Origin: an uncultured Prevotella sp.
GTDB taxonomy: Bacteria > Bacteroidota > Bacteroidia > Bacteroidales > Bacteroidaceae
Length of the DNA stretch: 31,844 bases
Assembly (NCBI GenBank): GCA_900546575.1
Contig: URDM01000029.1
Location: forward strand, 1 to 31,844
Direction of reading: 5' to 3'
A program made the translations under genes and the position numbers. Below, one piece after another: positions 22,667 to 31,713 of this stretch. The notes beneath the pieces are model-generated. The model saw only the letters and a program-made list of their open reading frames with translations. It did not search any database and was not told where the DNA came from. How positions within the stretch are numbered: the first letter of the stretch is position 1; the number at the start of each line of letters is the position of its first letter.

Positions 22667-25396
22667 ATGAAAAAGAAAGTATTAGCAGTTACTGCAGTTG
22701 CCTTGCTTGTACAAGGTGCAATAAGCCTGGAGGCAAAAGCAGCAAGAATGCCTGAAGGCGAGAAGACCAACGTTAAGGCACCCAACATGAGTGCCGTTAG
22801 CGGCAGGGTTACCAACGAGCAGGGCGAAGCATTGCCTGGCGTTGTGGTGCGTTGCGGCAACGTGAATGTTCAGACAGATATAAATGGCGAATTCCATCTC
22901 AACGTGAACGAAGGCGACAAGCTCACCTTTTCTTATATAGGATATTACACTACAACGAAAGATGTCGACAACAAAGATATCAATGTGGTAATGAAGGAGG
23001 ACAGCCACGCTCTTGGTGAGGTGATTGTCACAACTCAGAAGAAGAAGCAGAGCAGTCTGGAGATACCTGTAGCTGTAAGTGCAGTAACGGGTAGTGTTAT
23101 GGAGAAGCTCAACCTGCACCAATTGGACGATGTGGCACAGTTTACGCCAGGTGTACAGATTCAGCTACAGAGTCCTAACAATCCAGGATACGTAATACGT
23201 GGTGTGACATCTGACGATGGTGAAGCTTACTCACAACCAAGAGTGTCAGTATTCATGGATGGCGTGTCTACCTCAAGAAGCCGTGCTTCGGCTGTCGAGC
23301 TGTTTGACTTGGAACGTATGGAAGTGGCAAAGGGTCCGCAAGGAACTCTGTTTGGTCGAGGTGCCGAGATTGGCGGCATCAGCATTATACGCCACAAGCC
23401 TGTAGACAATCTTTCAGGCGAACTCTCAATGAGCTATGGCAGCTACAACCAGCGACAGGTATCGGGATTCATCAATACACCTATTATAAAAGGTAAGCTT
23501 GCCAACCGCTTTGCATTCGACTACGATGCACGCGACGGATTTATAAAGAATGAAGCTGGCGGCAGACTGAACGGCAAGAATGCCTTGGCATTCAGAAACT
23601 CTACTCAGTGGTGGGCCAATGACGACACCTCTATCAGACTGGTACTCGACTATCAGCACGACGACTATCCTGGCACTTCATTCCATAGCATCAACCCCAT
23701 GTATGGCAACAGCGACCCTAATAGTACAGCCAATCTTGAAGCCGGCAAGAAGCTCGGCATCAAGCGTAATGTGGGTGGAGCATTGCTAAATATCGACCAC
23801 AACATCAATCATCGTTGGTCGTTCAACTCAATTACCGGATTCAGAGCCTTCAACAGCAAAGAGCGTTTTGATGCCGACGGCACTTATCTGCCACTACTGC
23901 TTTGTCAGGAAAAGGGGAAGGGAACCCAGTTCAGCCAGGAGTTCCGATTCAACTACGACGACAAGAACCGTTTTTCTGGTTTCGTTGGTGCCAGCTACTT
24001 CTATGAGAACTCATCACAAGACATCAACGCAAAGGCAAATCTGCAATATCTATACCCTGTATTTATACAGAAGAGTGTGAAAGCATCGCTCAGCAGCCAG
24101 ATTGATAATGTTAAGGGATTGCTTGCCCAAATGCTTCCTGATGCTTATCAGCCTATGGTTGATGCTGCTCTCGCAAAACTTATGAGCAAGTGGTTCCCCA
24201 AAAATCCTACAGTTGATGCCAATGGCAAGCTTATACCGCAAACCGCCACTCCAGACATCTATGGCGACCTTAAGACTGCACTTGGTGCAGTAGGTATGGA
24301 CTTAGACCAAGTATTGGCTGGTATGGGCGACAACGGACGCACCATTCAAGCCACTCTGCAAGGCATTTCTGCCAAGCCTCTCGACACAGCATATACCGAG
24401 CAGGGCAAGAACTATGGCACCAACCAGGCCGTAGAACTTTATGCAGACGGTACGCTTAAGCTGACCAAGAATCTTAACTTCACACTTGGCGTTCGTGGCA
24501 CTTACGAGAATCAGGAGACTGGTTACTCATCGTCTACTGTACCAAGCATGTTTGGCGCAGTACTCTATCATCCCACAGAGAACGGAGTCAAGGTCATGGC
24601 AAAGGACAGCTATTGGTCGTGGGTAGGTCGTGCAGCACTAAACTATATGATTGGTCGCAACAACATCTACGCCAGTGTGTCACGCGGTCGACGCCCGGGT
24701 GTACTCTACTTCAACAACGACCCGAAGGACTTCGAGACTCTTAAGCCAGAGATTATCTATAGTTATGAGGCTGGTGTGAAGGGCAGTCTGCTGCAGGGCC
24801 GACTCAACTACGACCTCTGTGCCTACTACTACGACTGGTACAACTACCAGACATCGGTGTTCAATGCTACAACAAGCAAGTACGAATATGACGATGCAGG
24901 ACGTGCTCACAGCTTGGGTATTGAGGCAAGCATCAGCTATTCGCCATGTCGTTATCTCAACCTGTTCGGCAACTGGTCGTACATCGAAGGCAAGTTCAAC
25001 GACAAGGATGACAACGGCAACGCACAACGCTTTGCAGGCAATCGCTTCCGCCTTACACCAAAGAACAGCTTTGCAGCAGGTTTCGACCTCAACATTCCTA
25101 CCGGAAAGAATGGCTCAATCTACTTCCGCCCTACATATTCATGGAAGTCGAAAGTGTTCTTCGAGGAGAGCAACGAACCTGATCTTACACAGGATGCATT
25201 TGGATTGCTCAACTTCACAGCTGGCTATCGTATGAAGCCAGGCAAGGTATATTACGAGATTGGTGCCTTCGGCAAGAATATTCTCGACGAGAAATATGTG
25301 GTTGATGCAGGCAACTCAGGCCGTCAGATTGGATTCCCTACATACGTTGGCGGCACACGTTCAGTAATTGGAGTAATGTTTAAGATTGGATTCTAA
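22667..25396 (+). CDS. TonB-dependent receptor with carboxypeptidase-like N-domain
   Basis: 909 aa. Signal peptide MKKKVLAVTAVALLVQGAIS. A CarboxypepD_reg-like domain (about 42-112) starts SAVSGRVTNEQGEALPGVVV. The plug follows (GEVIVTTQKKKQSSLEIPVA, LDDVAQFTPGVQIQ, YVIRGVTSDDG, MEVAKGPQGTLFGRGAEIGG). The 22-strand barrel ends in an aromatic residue (MFKIGF), as the BAM machinery requires. There is no SusD partner, so this is not a Sus-type glycan system. A roughly 110-residue segment (about 465-580; SLSSQIDNVKGLLAQMLP and Ala/Leu-rich stretches) looks helical and may be a large extracellular loop. Position between a phosphoesterase and a GDPD suggests uptake of a phosphorylated or glycerophosphodiester compound (inference). 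Confidence 0.93.
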   Translation: MKKKVLAVTAVALLVQGAISLEAKAARMPEGEKTNVKAPNMSAVSGRVTNEQGEALPGVVVRCGNVNVQTDINGEFHLNVNEGDKLTFSYIGYYTTTKDVDNKDINVVMKEDSHALGEVIVTTQKKKQSSLEIPVAVSAVTGSVMEKLNLHQLDDVAQFTPGVQIQLQSPNNPGYVIRGVTSDDGEAYSQPRVSVFMDGVSTSRSRASAVELFDLERMEVAKGPQGTLFGRGAEIGGISIIRHKPVDNLSGELSMSYGSYNQRQVSGFINTPIIKGKLANRFAFDYDARDGFIKNEAGGRLNGKNALAFRNSTQWWANDDTSIRLVLDYQHDDYPGTSFHSINPMYGNSDPNSTANLEAGKKLGIKRNVGGALLNIDHNINHRWSFNSITGFRAFNSKERFDADGTYLPLLLCQEKGKGTQFSQEFRFNYDDKNRFSGFVGASYFYENSSQDINAKANLQYLYPVFIQKSVKASLSSQIDNVKGLLAQMLPDAYQPMVDAALAKLMSKWFPKNPTVDANGKLIPQTATPDIYGDLKTALGAVGMDLDQVLAGMGDNGRTIQATLQGISAKPLDTAYTEQGKNYGTNQAVELYADGTLKLTKNLNFTLGVRGTYENQETGYSSSTVPSMFGAVLYHPTENGVKVMAKDSYWSWVGRAALNYMIGRNNIYASVSRGRRPGVLYFNNDPKDFETLKPEIIYSYEAGVKGSLLQGRLNYDLCAYYYDWYNYQTSVFNATTSKYEYDDAGRAHSLGIEASISYSPCRYLNLFGNWSYIEGKFNDKDDNGNAQRFAGNRFRLTPKNSFAAGFDLNIPTGKNGSIYFRPTYSWKSKVFFEESNEPDLTQDAFGLLNFTAGYRMKPGKVYYEIGAFGKNILDEKYVVDAGNSGRQIGFPTYVGGTRSVIGVMFKIGF

Positions 25397-25420
25397 CAAC
25401 AATTTGATTCTCAATAAAAG

Positions 25421-26179
25421 ATGAAAAGACTGTTTATTTACATCATGTTGCTGATGGGAGTCATTCTTCCATCGGCAGCCAAGAACCGTGCAAAGCAGGT
25501 TATTGCCCACCGAGGCTATTGGAAGACTGAAGGATCGGCACAAAACTCCATCTCATCTCTTCAGAACACATACAAGATTGGAGTCTATGGCTCTGAGTTT
25601 GATGTTCATATCACTCGCGACGGTGAGGTAGTGGTATTCCACGACGACGATGTTGAAGGCATCAAGATAGAGAATGCCAACTATGCCGACATCAAGGACA
25701 AGCGTCTCAAGAATGGCGAACGCATACCTAAGTTGCAGGAGTATCTTGCAGCAGCCAAGTCATTGGGCAACATGAAACTCATACTTGAGGTGAAGGAGCA
25801 TATACAGAAGAGCGATGAAGACCGCTGCATCGACGCTACGCTTAAGATGGTGAATGAAGCCGGACTTGCCGACCGCACCGAATACATATCATTCAGCAAG
25901 CACGCTTGCGACTATATTGTACAGCACGCCCCTAAATCCAAAGTGTCTTATCTCAATGGCGACCTCTCTCCTCGCGAAGCTAAAGAAGCCGGCTATGCCG
26001 GCATCGACTACGAAGACTCTGTATTTATGGACCATCCGTCATGGATAAAGGAAGCACACCAACTCGGACTCGTCACTAATGTATGGACTGTAGACGATTT
26101 GAAAGAGATAAAATACTTCTTCCGCCAAGGCATCGACTTCGTCACAACAAATGAGCCAGTGAAAGCTAAAACTCTGTAA
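25421..26179 (+). CDS. Secreted glycerophosphodiester phosphodiesterase
   Basis: 252 aa. The N-terminus MKRLFIYIMLLMGVILPSAA is a signal peptide. The GDPD catalytic signature is visible: IAHRGYWKTEGSAQNS with the catalytic HR, then SEFDVHITRDGEVVVFHDDD with the metal-binding E-D pair and the second catalytic histidine. KLILEVKEH supplies another glutamate and NVWTVDD is the typical terminal motif. It hydrolyses glycerophosphodiesters to sn-glycerol-3-phosphate and an alcohol. It starts 24 nt after the TonB receptor gene and ends the operon; the next stretch (26180-26641) holds the 22-bp repeat array, a terminator at 26434-26469 and the PadR promoter, with no gene. Confidence 0.96.
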   Translation: MKRLFIYIMLLMGVILPSAAKNRAKQVIAHRGYWKTEGSAQNSISSLQNTYKIGVYGSEFDVHITRDGEVVVFHDDDVEGIKIENANYADIKDKRLKNGERIPKLQEYLAAAKSLGNMKLILEVKEHIQKSDEDRCIDATLKMVNEAGLADRTEYISFSKHACDYIVQHAPKSKVSYLNGDLSPREAKEAGYAGIDYEDSVFMDHPSWIKEAHQLGLVTNVWTVDDLKEIKYFFRQGIDFVTTNEPVKAKTL

Positions 26180-26245
26180 TGTTCAATAAGTAATAGTTCA
26201 GAATTATCTTTATATATAGGAGGAAGTCAAAACTCATATCTCAAA

Positions 26246-26355
26246 AAAAGGAGTCCTTTTGCACTTCAAAAGGGGTCCTTTTAGGAGGCAAAACGAGTCC
26301 TTTTGGGAGGCAAAAGGGCTACATTTGCAATGCAAAAGGAGTCATTTTGTGATAA
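26246..26355. repeat. Array of five 22-bp palindromic tandem repeats (array 2)
   Basis: Units start at 26246, 26268, 26290, 26312 and 26334, again every 22 bp. The core is AAAAGGAGTCCTTTT with variants AAAAGGGGTCCTTTT and AAAACGAGTCCTTTT; linkers are GCACTTC, AGGAGGC, GGGAGGC. The fourth unit is degenerate (AAAAGGGCTACATTT). The linker GCACTTC is identical to one in array 1, 20.7 kb away. It lies between the GDPD stop and the terminator, so it may be transcribed. Confidence 0.88.
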
Positions 26356-26433
26356 AGCCTTTATATTGGTTCCCTTTTGGTAATGATATATATAAATATA
26401 TTAGATCACTTACTTACTATATTATTTTATTAT

Positions 26434-26469
26434 AAGGAGGCTACGGCATTATGTCGTAACCTCCTTTTT
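26434..26469 (+). terminator. Intrinsic terminator of the phosphodiester operon
   Basis: AAGGAGG-C-TACG pairs with CGTA-A-CCTCCTT around GCATTATGT, followed by a T5 run (26465-26469). One internal C-A mismatch. It lies 255 nt after the GDPD stop, downstream of repeat array 2. Confidence 0.82.
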
Positions 26470-26559
26470 CGTTTCTTAACCTTGCATCCTTTTATGTAGA
26501 TATAATCTTAGACAAATTGCAAACGAAGGTTAAAGATTTACCATATATAGACATTTTAC

Positions 26560-26582
26560 AGTACTATGTATTGCATAGTACT
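26560..26582. promoter_or_regulatory. Putative PadR operator over the -33 element
   Basis: AGTACTATG (26560-26568) and CATAGTACT (26574-26582) are perfect inverses separated by TATTG. The -33 ATTG of the padR promoter (26570-26573) lies inside the spacer. Binding of a dimer would block transcription initiation, the usual mode for an autorepressing PadR protein (inference from position). Confidence 0.65.
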
Positions 26583-26601
26583 TAGATTATGCATACATTT
26601 G
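26570..26601 (+). promoter_or_regulatory. Promoter of the padR-pspC operon
   Basis: ATTG (26570-26573), a 20-nt spacer and TACATTTGCAA (-7 at 26594-26601). Spacing and both boxes fit the Bacteroidota consensus. It lies 40 nt before the ATG at 26642. Confidence 0.8.
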
Positions 26602-26641
26602 CAATCGGAAACATATACTAACGCATTTAAAACCTAAAGCA

Positions 26642-26980
26642 ATGAATATAGACAACGCTAAATCGCAGATGCGTAAGGGAATGCTTGAGTATTGCATAAT
26701 GCTGTTGTTGCGCCATCGTGCAGCCTATGCCAGTGATATAATAGCAAACCTAAAGGAGGCTGAACTGATAGTAGTGGAAGGTACGCTCTATCCGCTTCTA
26801 ACGCGTCTTAAGAAGGACGGCTTGCTTGGCTACGAATGGCAGGAGTCGACACAAGGCCCTCCACGCAAATACTATTCTCTTACACCTGATGGTGAGGCTA
26901 CGCTTAGCGAACTCGACAAGGCTTGGCAAGAGATAGCCCACACCGTAACAGTATTGAAGAACATAGAACCAAAAGAATAA
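26642..26980 (+). CDS. PadR-family transcriptional regulator
   Basis: 112 aa, typical of short (subfamily-2-like) PadR proteins with a winged helix and one dimerisation helix. Key regions are MRKGMLEYCIMLLLRHRAAY, the recognition region VVEGTLYPLLTRLKKDGLL, and the wing GPPRKYYSLTPDGE. The final helix is ELDKAWQEIAHTVTVLKNI. It is first in an operon, 22 nt before a PspC-domain gene, and a palindrome overlaps its promoter, so it probably represses its own operon. The inducing signal is unknown; PadR proteins often respond to small hydrophobic compounds or envelope stress. Confidence 0.93.
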   Translation: MNIDNAKSQMRKGMLEYCIMLLLRHRAAYASDIIANLKEAELIVVEGTLYPLLTRLKKDGLLGYEWQESTQGPPRKYYSLTPDGEATLSELDKAWQEIAHTVTVLKNIEPKE

Positions 26981-27002
26981 CCCATAAAATCTGAATTTAA
27001 TT

Positions 27003-28817
27003 ATGAAGAAGAACATCAACATAAACCTCTTCGGTACACTCTACGCCATCGACGAGGACGCTTGCACACTTCTTGAGAACTATCTTGACAACATGCGCAG
27101 TTATTTTGCCAAGTGCGATGGTGGCGACGAGATATTCGACGACATTGAGCATCGTGTGGCAGAACATCTGTGGAACTTGAAGGAAAGTGGTATGACTGCT
27201 ATTGATATCAATGCCGTGAAGCAGATTATCAGCAGCATTGGCAATCCCGACGAAATGGACAGCATGGAAGAGGAGACTGCTGATTCTCCTACAGAAGAGA
27301 CTTCTAATGCAGAAGCAGTCAACGAGGGCAACGGTCAGAGCGATAACGACTCCCACTCTTCCTACAATACCGACAACAACACAACTGCAGAAGAAACTGT
27401 TGGCGGCAAATGGATTGACCGTGTGCTGCATCACGTGAGCACCCATCGTTTCTATCGCGACGGCAAAGACAAGATAGGCGGAGGTGTTATCTCCGGATTG
27501 TGCCATTATTGTGGTGGTGGCGACATCGTTGTATGGCGAGTAGGCACAGTTCTGTTTCTTATGGCGGCATTTGCCCTCAACCAGACATTGCGTTATTTTT
27601 TCCTCCGTCCTTTATTCGGTCTGCTTTTCACCATACCTATAATTATATATATAGCTCTGTGGCTTGTGGCTCCTGTAGCACGAACAACCGAGGAGCGACT
27701 CTGCATGACGGGCAAGGAGGTTACGCCCGAGTCGATAAGCAAGGCTATCATTGCCGAGGCTGAGGAGCAGGTAAAGCCAAGCACAAAGCGTGTCAAAGGG
27801 GGCAATGTATTGTCAAGAATAGCCGAGATTCTGAAGTTCTGCATAAAGATAGCTGCGCTTAGCTTCTTCTCTGTAATGACAGCCTTTGCCCTTGCTTATC
27901 TCCTCTTCTCTATAGCATATTCCGTAATAGGCGATCCGTTTGTACGACTTTTCACCAACGACGAGATTACCCTGAGTGTTTTGGCATCTTTGCCTTACCT
28001 GAAAGTCTATATGATTGTGTCGGCTCTGTGTTGTTTCATCGTGATGCTTTTGCCATTGCTCTTTGTCATCCGTTTGTTCAAGTCGGAGCCCAAGCCAATG
28101 CAAACCGGCATTGTTGCAATGCTTACCGGTATTTGGATTGTGGCGATGACGTTAGGCTTCATTATGTTTGTAATGATGGGCATACAGATGCAGAAGCAAA
28201 ACAGAGAATACGATAGATTGGAAAATACGCACAACGGCATCTATATGGACCGCAACAACTGGGATTTGACTTCGCAGAATGGCTGGAACATAGAAGTTGC
28301 CAAGAACTTTGGCGAGACCATTTATGGTTGGTCGGACGAAGACCCTTTGTGTATGGAAAAGAATCCTATACGCATCAGAGCTGACAAGAGCAACCAGCCT
28401 ATTGAGTTTGTCATGAGCCGCAAGGAGGCTAAGGAAGAGGGCGACTATGTGCTTGAGTGTATTTCGAGCTGTTCGGTTGTTGATGCTACGCTTAGCGTGT
28501 GGAGCGAGGGCAAGTGTCTCTCTATATTGCGTCTCGACGGTTATGGGTCTGCCTCAAACATTCCGCTCAAGGGATTGTCGTGGGCTGAAAGCCGCAATAC
28601 CCCATTCCTGTGCCAGCAGAACGACAGCACCACATGGGTGGACTACGTTGCCTCGAATGCCCAAGATGACAACTGGCGTTATCTCTCTACCGCCCCATTC
28701 CATCACAAAGGCGGAATCATAGAGTATCGTCTGCACATTGGCCAGCACGATGTCAAGGACATTGTGACCAATGGAGGATTTGTGAAGATGGTGCACGAGG
28801 GTTTAAGGAAACAGTAG
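27003..28817 (+). CDS. PspC-domain multi-helix membrane protein
   Basis: 604 aa. Residues 1-87 form a small helical domain (GTLYAIDEDACTLLENYLDN, DIEHRVAEHLWNLKESG) that recurs before PspC domains in Bacteroidota. An acidic Ser/Thr/Asn-rich linker spans about 88-135. The PspC domain (about 150-226: RDGKDKIGGGVISGLCHYCG, then two membrane helices) is followed by about three more membrane segments (about 275-390) and a C-terminal, probably periplasmic, beta-rich domain (about 405-604). PspC proteins are linked to phage-shock-type envelope stress in other bacteria. It is co-transcribed with padR (22 nt gap) and the following outer-membrane protein (26 nt gap). Exact function is unknown. Confidence 0.88.
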   Translation: MKKNININLFGTLYAIDEDACTLLENYLDNMRSYFAKCDGGDEIFDDIEHRVAEHLWNLKESGMTAIDINAVKQIISSIGNPDEMDSMEEETADSPTEETSNAEAVNEGNGQSDNDSHSSYNTDNNTTAEETVGGKWIDRVLHHVSTHRFYRDGKDKIGGGVISGLCHYCGGGDIVVWRVGTVLFLMAAFALNQTLRYFFLRPLFGLLFTIPIIIYIALWLVAPVARTTEERLCMTGKEVTPESISKAIIAEAEEQVKPSTKRVKGGNVLSRIAEILKFCIKIAALSFFSVMTAFALAYLLFSIAYSVIGDPFVRLFTNDEITLSVLASLPYLKVYMIVSALCCFIVMLLPLLFVIRLFKSEPKPMQTGIVAMLTGIWIVAMTLGFIMFVMMGIQMQKQNREYDRLENTHNGIYMDRNNWDLTSQNGWNIEVAKNFGETIYGWSDEDPLCMEKNPIRIRADKSNQPIEFVMSRKEAKEEGDYVLECISSCSVVDATLSVWSEGKCLSILRLDGYGSASNIPLKGLSWAESRNTPFLCQQNDSTTWVDYVASNAQDDNWRYLSTAPFHHKGGIIEYRLHIGQHDVKDIVTNGGFVKMVHEGLRKQ

Positions 28818-28843
28818 AAACATCCAACTAACCTTTCTTACTT

Positions 28844-31702
28844 ATGAAAACAAAGTATCTTTTACCGTTATTGCTTCTCCTCCTATTCAACGTAATAGGA
28901 GGAGCGGCACAAAACGCCAAGACCGACAAGCCCAAGCGTACTGTAATGCTGGGACAGATTGTCAAGGACTCGTTTACGGGTGTGAGGCTCAAGGCTCGCG
29001 TAACCTTGATGCGACGTGACAGCACGATTGTAGACACAACCATCTGTAGAGGAAGGCAGAACAACTATTATGCGCGCTTTGAGGTGGAGGCTAAGCCCGA
29101 AAAATACATCGTAAAGGCAGAGTGTGAGGGCTATGCTTCCAACTGTCAAGACTACGAGATTAAGCGCGTGGCACGCAACCGCGGCTTCAAGATGCCCGAC
29201 CTTAACCTGAAGAAACTCGCCCAAAGCGACATATATAAAGAGGTGGACTTGGACGGAGTGGTGGTTACGGGCACCAAGGTGAAGTTCACCTATCGTGGCG
29301 ACACCATCGTGTATAATGCCAGTGCCTTCAACGTACCCGACGGTTCTATGCTTGACGCCCTTGTGCGCCAGTTGCCTGGTGCTGAGATAAAGAGCAATGG
29401 CGACATATACATCAATGGCAAGAAGATAGACTACCTCACACTCAACGGCAAAGACTTCTTCAAGGGCAACAACAAGATTATGCTCGACAATCTGCCTCAC
29501 TATACTGTGCAAGACCTTAAGGTTTATCATAAGTCAACCGAGAAGAGCCGGCTTGTCGGCACAGAGGTTGAGAAGAAAGACTACGTGATGGATGTGGAGC
29601 TGAAGCGTGAGTACAACCGTGGATACATATCGAATGCCGAAGTGGCAGGAGGCACACGCCAACGCTACATGGCGCGTCTCTTCGGACTTTACTACGATGA
29701 CCGCACCCGTTTCTCCGTCTTTGGCAATGTGAACAACGTTAATGAGAATCGCAGTCCAGGAAGAGAAGGCGACTGGAGTCCGTCGAACAGTCCGCAAGGT
29801 CAGACCGTCACCAAGCAGGTGGGCACGAGTCTCAGCACACAGAACAAGTCGGGCATCTTGCGCGAGCAATTCGATGCCATAGCTTCATGGAACGATGTTA
29901 CCGACATCACTCGCTCTTCAAGCGAGCAGTTTGCCTCGGCAGGCAACATCTTCAACCGTTCCAGCTCAACCTCCATGCAGAAGGAATTTCGCCTGAATGC
30001 TAACAATCAGATAACCTATACCGATGAGAGTAAGTTCTATCTGCAGTCGTCAACATCGTTCAATTATGGCGACGGCACCAACAATTCCTCTTCAGAGCGT
30101 GCCACATTCGATTCGGAAGATAATATGACAGCAGATTCCCCCACCAACCGCTCGCAGACAATAAGCCTTACAAAGTTTCGCACAACATCAGTCAACGAGA
30201 ACCTTATGTTTGGATTTGTCCTGCCCTGGGGCGACATGCTCGGCTTCAATCTGAACGGCAGCTACACATCCAACAAGCCTCAGGACAGTTTCAGCCTTTC
30301 TAACAACGAGTATCTGCGCGAGAACAAGAACGACCTGCGACGTGTCTATGCCGACAGCCACAACAATTCCTACAACTATGGTGCATCAGCCAATTACTCC
30401 GTTAAGCTGAATAATTGGCAGGTAGGATTGAGCCAGGCATATAATCAGAACATGACTTCTACCAACCAACTCAACTATCGTCTTGAGCGTCTTGGCGGCT
30501 TGTACAACCGTTTCGATCAGCAGCAGCTCGACCGCTTGCCATCAACTCGCGACTCCCTGCTCCTTGCTCTCGACATGCAGAATAGCAAGACATACAGTTT
30601 GCTGACACGTCAGTATAAAGGTGAGCCTACTCTGCGGTACAACCATAACAACACCTATTTCTCGTTGAGTCTGCCCTACCGTCTTGTGCGCGAGCGCATC
30701 AATTACCGCTGTGCCTCGGTCGACACAACGGCTGTTCGACGCAAGTGGCATGTGGAGCCTTCGCTGTTTTTCAACAAATGGAACGATAAGCTTGAATTAA
30801 ATGCCAGCTATAGCCTTAACTGTAGCCAACCCAGCATGGAGTCGCTTATGCCTATCGATAACGACATCAATCCTCTTGCACGCCGCATCAACAACCCTAA
30901 TCTGAAGACATCCGTAACGCATAACATCAATAGTTATGTTAACTTCATCTTCAAGAACAAGAGCATTCTGTCAATTGCGCTCAACGGCTCGGTATATACC
31001 GACATGATAGGCACACGCACCACCTATAATACGCAAACAGGTGCTTACGCCTATATGAGCGACAACGTACATTCGGGCAACTGGACCCTCAATCCCTATG
31101 TTGCCTATTCTGGCAAACTCGACAAGAAGGGACTGTTTGGCATAGAGACCCGCCTCTCGCTCGACTACACCAAGAGTACCGACTTCGACATAGCCTACGA
31201 TGCCGACATCAACAACGCAGCCTCCGTATTGAGCCGTGTCTACACATCAATACTGCGCGACTATCTGAAGCTGTCGTTCCAAAAGGGCGACTTGAGTCTG
31301 GCTCTTGTTGCCGATGCACAATGGTGCAACTCTACAAGCAATCGCGACAACTTCCAGGCGCTCAACGCCTACGACTACAACTACGGCATGACGCTTTCCT
31401 ACAAGTTGCCGCTCGGCATTCAGCTTGCCACCGACCTGAAGCAATACTCACGCCGCGGCTATGGCGACAGCTCTATGAATACCGACGACCTCGTATGGAA
31501 CGCCTCGCTCACACGCTCCTTCTGCAAGGGACGACTCACTCTGACAGCCGAAGGTTTCGACCTTCTGCACCAATTGTCCAATACAACATATACGGTTAAT
31601 GCGCAAGGACGCACCGAGGTATGGCGCAACACCATACCAAACTATATGATGATGCACGTAGCCTATAAACTGACGAAGTCGCCGAAGAAGAAGAATAAAT
31701 AG
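28844..31702 (+). CDS. Large outer-membrane beta-barrel protein, TonB-receptor-like
   Basis: 952 aa. Signal peptide MKTKYLLPLLLLLLFNVIGG. A carboxypeptidase-regulatory-like domain (about 34-125; GQIVKDSFTGVRLKARVTLM) is followed by a plug-like region (VDLDGVVVTGTKVKFTYRGD, ASAFNVPDGSMLDALVRQLP, DIYINGKKIDYLTLNGKDFF). The remainder is a long barrel of amphipathic strands with Asn/Ser-rich loops, matching the outer-membrane beta-barrel (OMP_b-brl_3) group of Bacteroidota. No TonB box is obvious, and the C-terminus is Lys-rich (KKKNK) rather than aromatic, unusual for a BAM substrate. It is last in the padR-pspC operon, which suggests a role in envelope homeostasis or export rather than nutrient uptake (inference). 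Confidence 0.87.
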   Translation: MKTKYLLPLLLLLLFNVIGGAAQNAKTDKPKRTVMLGQIVKDSFTGVRLKARVTLMRRDSTIVDTTICRGRQNNYYARFEVEAKPEKYIVKAECEGYASNCQDYEIKRVARNRGFKMPDLNLKKLAQSDIYKEVDLDGVVVTGTKVKFTYRGDTIVYNASAFNVPDGSMLDALVRQLPGAEIKSNGDIYINGKKIDYLTLNGKDFFKGNNKIMLDNLPHYTVQDLKVYHKSTEKSRLVGTEVEKKDYVMDVELKREYNRGYISNAEVAGGTRQRYMARLFGLYYDDRTRFSVFGNVNNVNENRSPGREGDWSPSNSPQGQTVTKQVGTSLSTQNKSGILREQFDAIASWNDVTDITRSSSEQFASAGNIFNRSSSTSMQKEFRLNANNQITYTDESKFYLQSSTSFNYGDGTNNSSSERATFDSEDNMTADSPTNRSQTISLTKFRTTSVNENLMFGFVLPWGDMLGFNLNGSYTSNKPQDSFSLSNNEYLRENKNDLRRVYADSHNNSYNYGASANYSVKLNNWQVGLSQAYNQNMTSTNQLNYRLERLGGLYNRFDQQQLDRLPSTRDSLLLALDMQNSKTYSLLTRQYKGEPTLRYNHNNTYFSLSLPYRLVRERINYRCASVDTTAVRRKWHVEPSLFFNKWNDKLELNASYSLNCSQPSMESLMPIDNDINPLARRINNPNLKTSVTHNINSYVNFIFKNKSILSIALNGSVYTDMIGTRTTYNTQTGAYAYMSDNVHSGNWTLNPYVAYSGKLDKKGLFGIETRLSLDYTKSTDFDIAYDADINNAASVLSRVYTSILRDYLKLSFQKGDLSLALVADAQWCNSTSNRDNFQALNAYDYNYGMTLSYKLPLGIQLATDLKQYSRRGYGDSSMNTDDLVWNASLTRSFCKGRLTLTAEGFDLLHQLSNTTYTVNAQGRTEVWRNTIPNYMMMHVAYKLTKSPKKKNK

Positions 31703-31713
31703 ACATAAAACTA

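Noticed and set aside
26180..26641. Small gene or regulatory RNA in the 462-nt gap
   Set aside because: No open frame with a start and domain; repeats, a terminator and the padR promoter account for the visible structure. An RNA cannot be excluded but is not supported.
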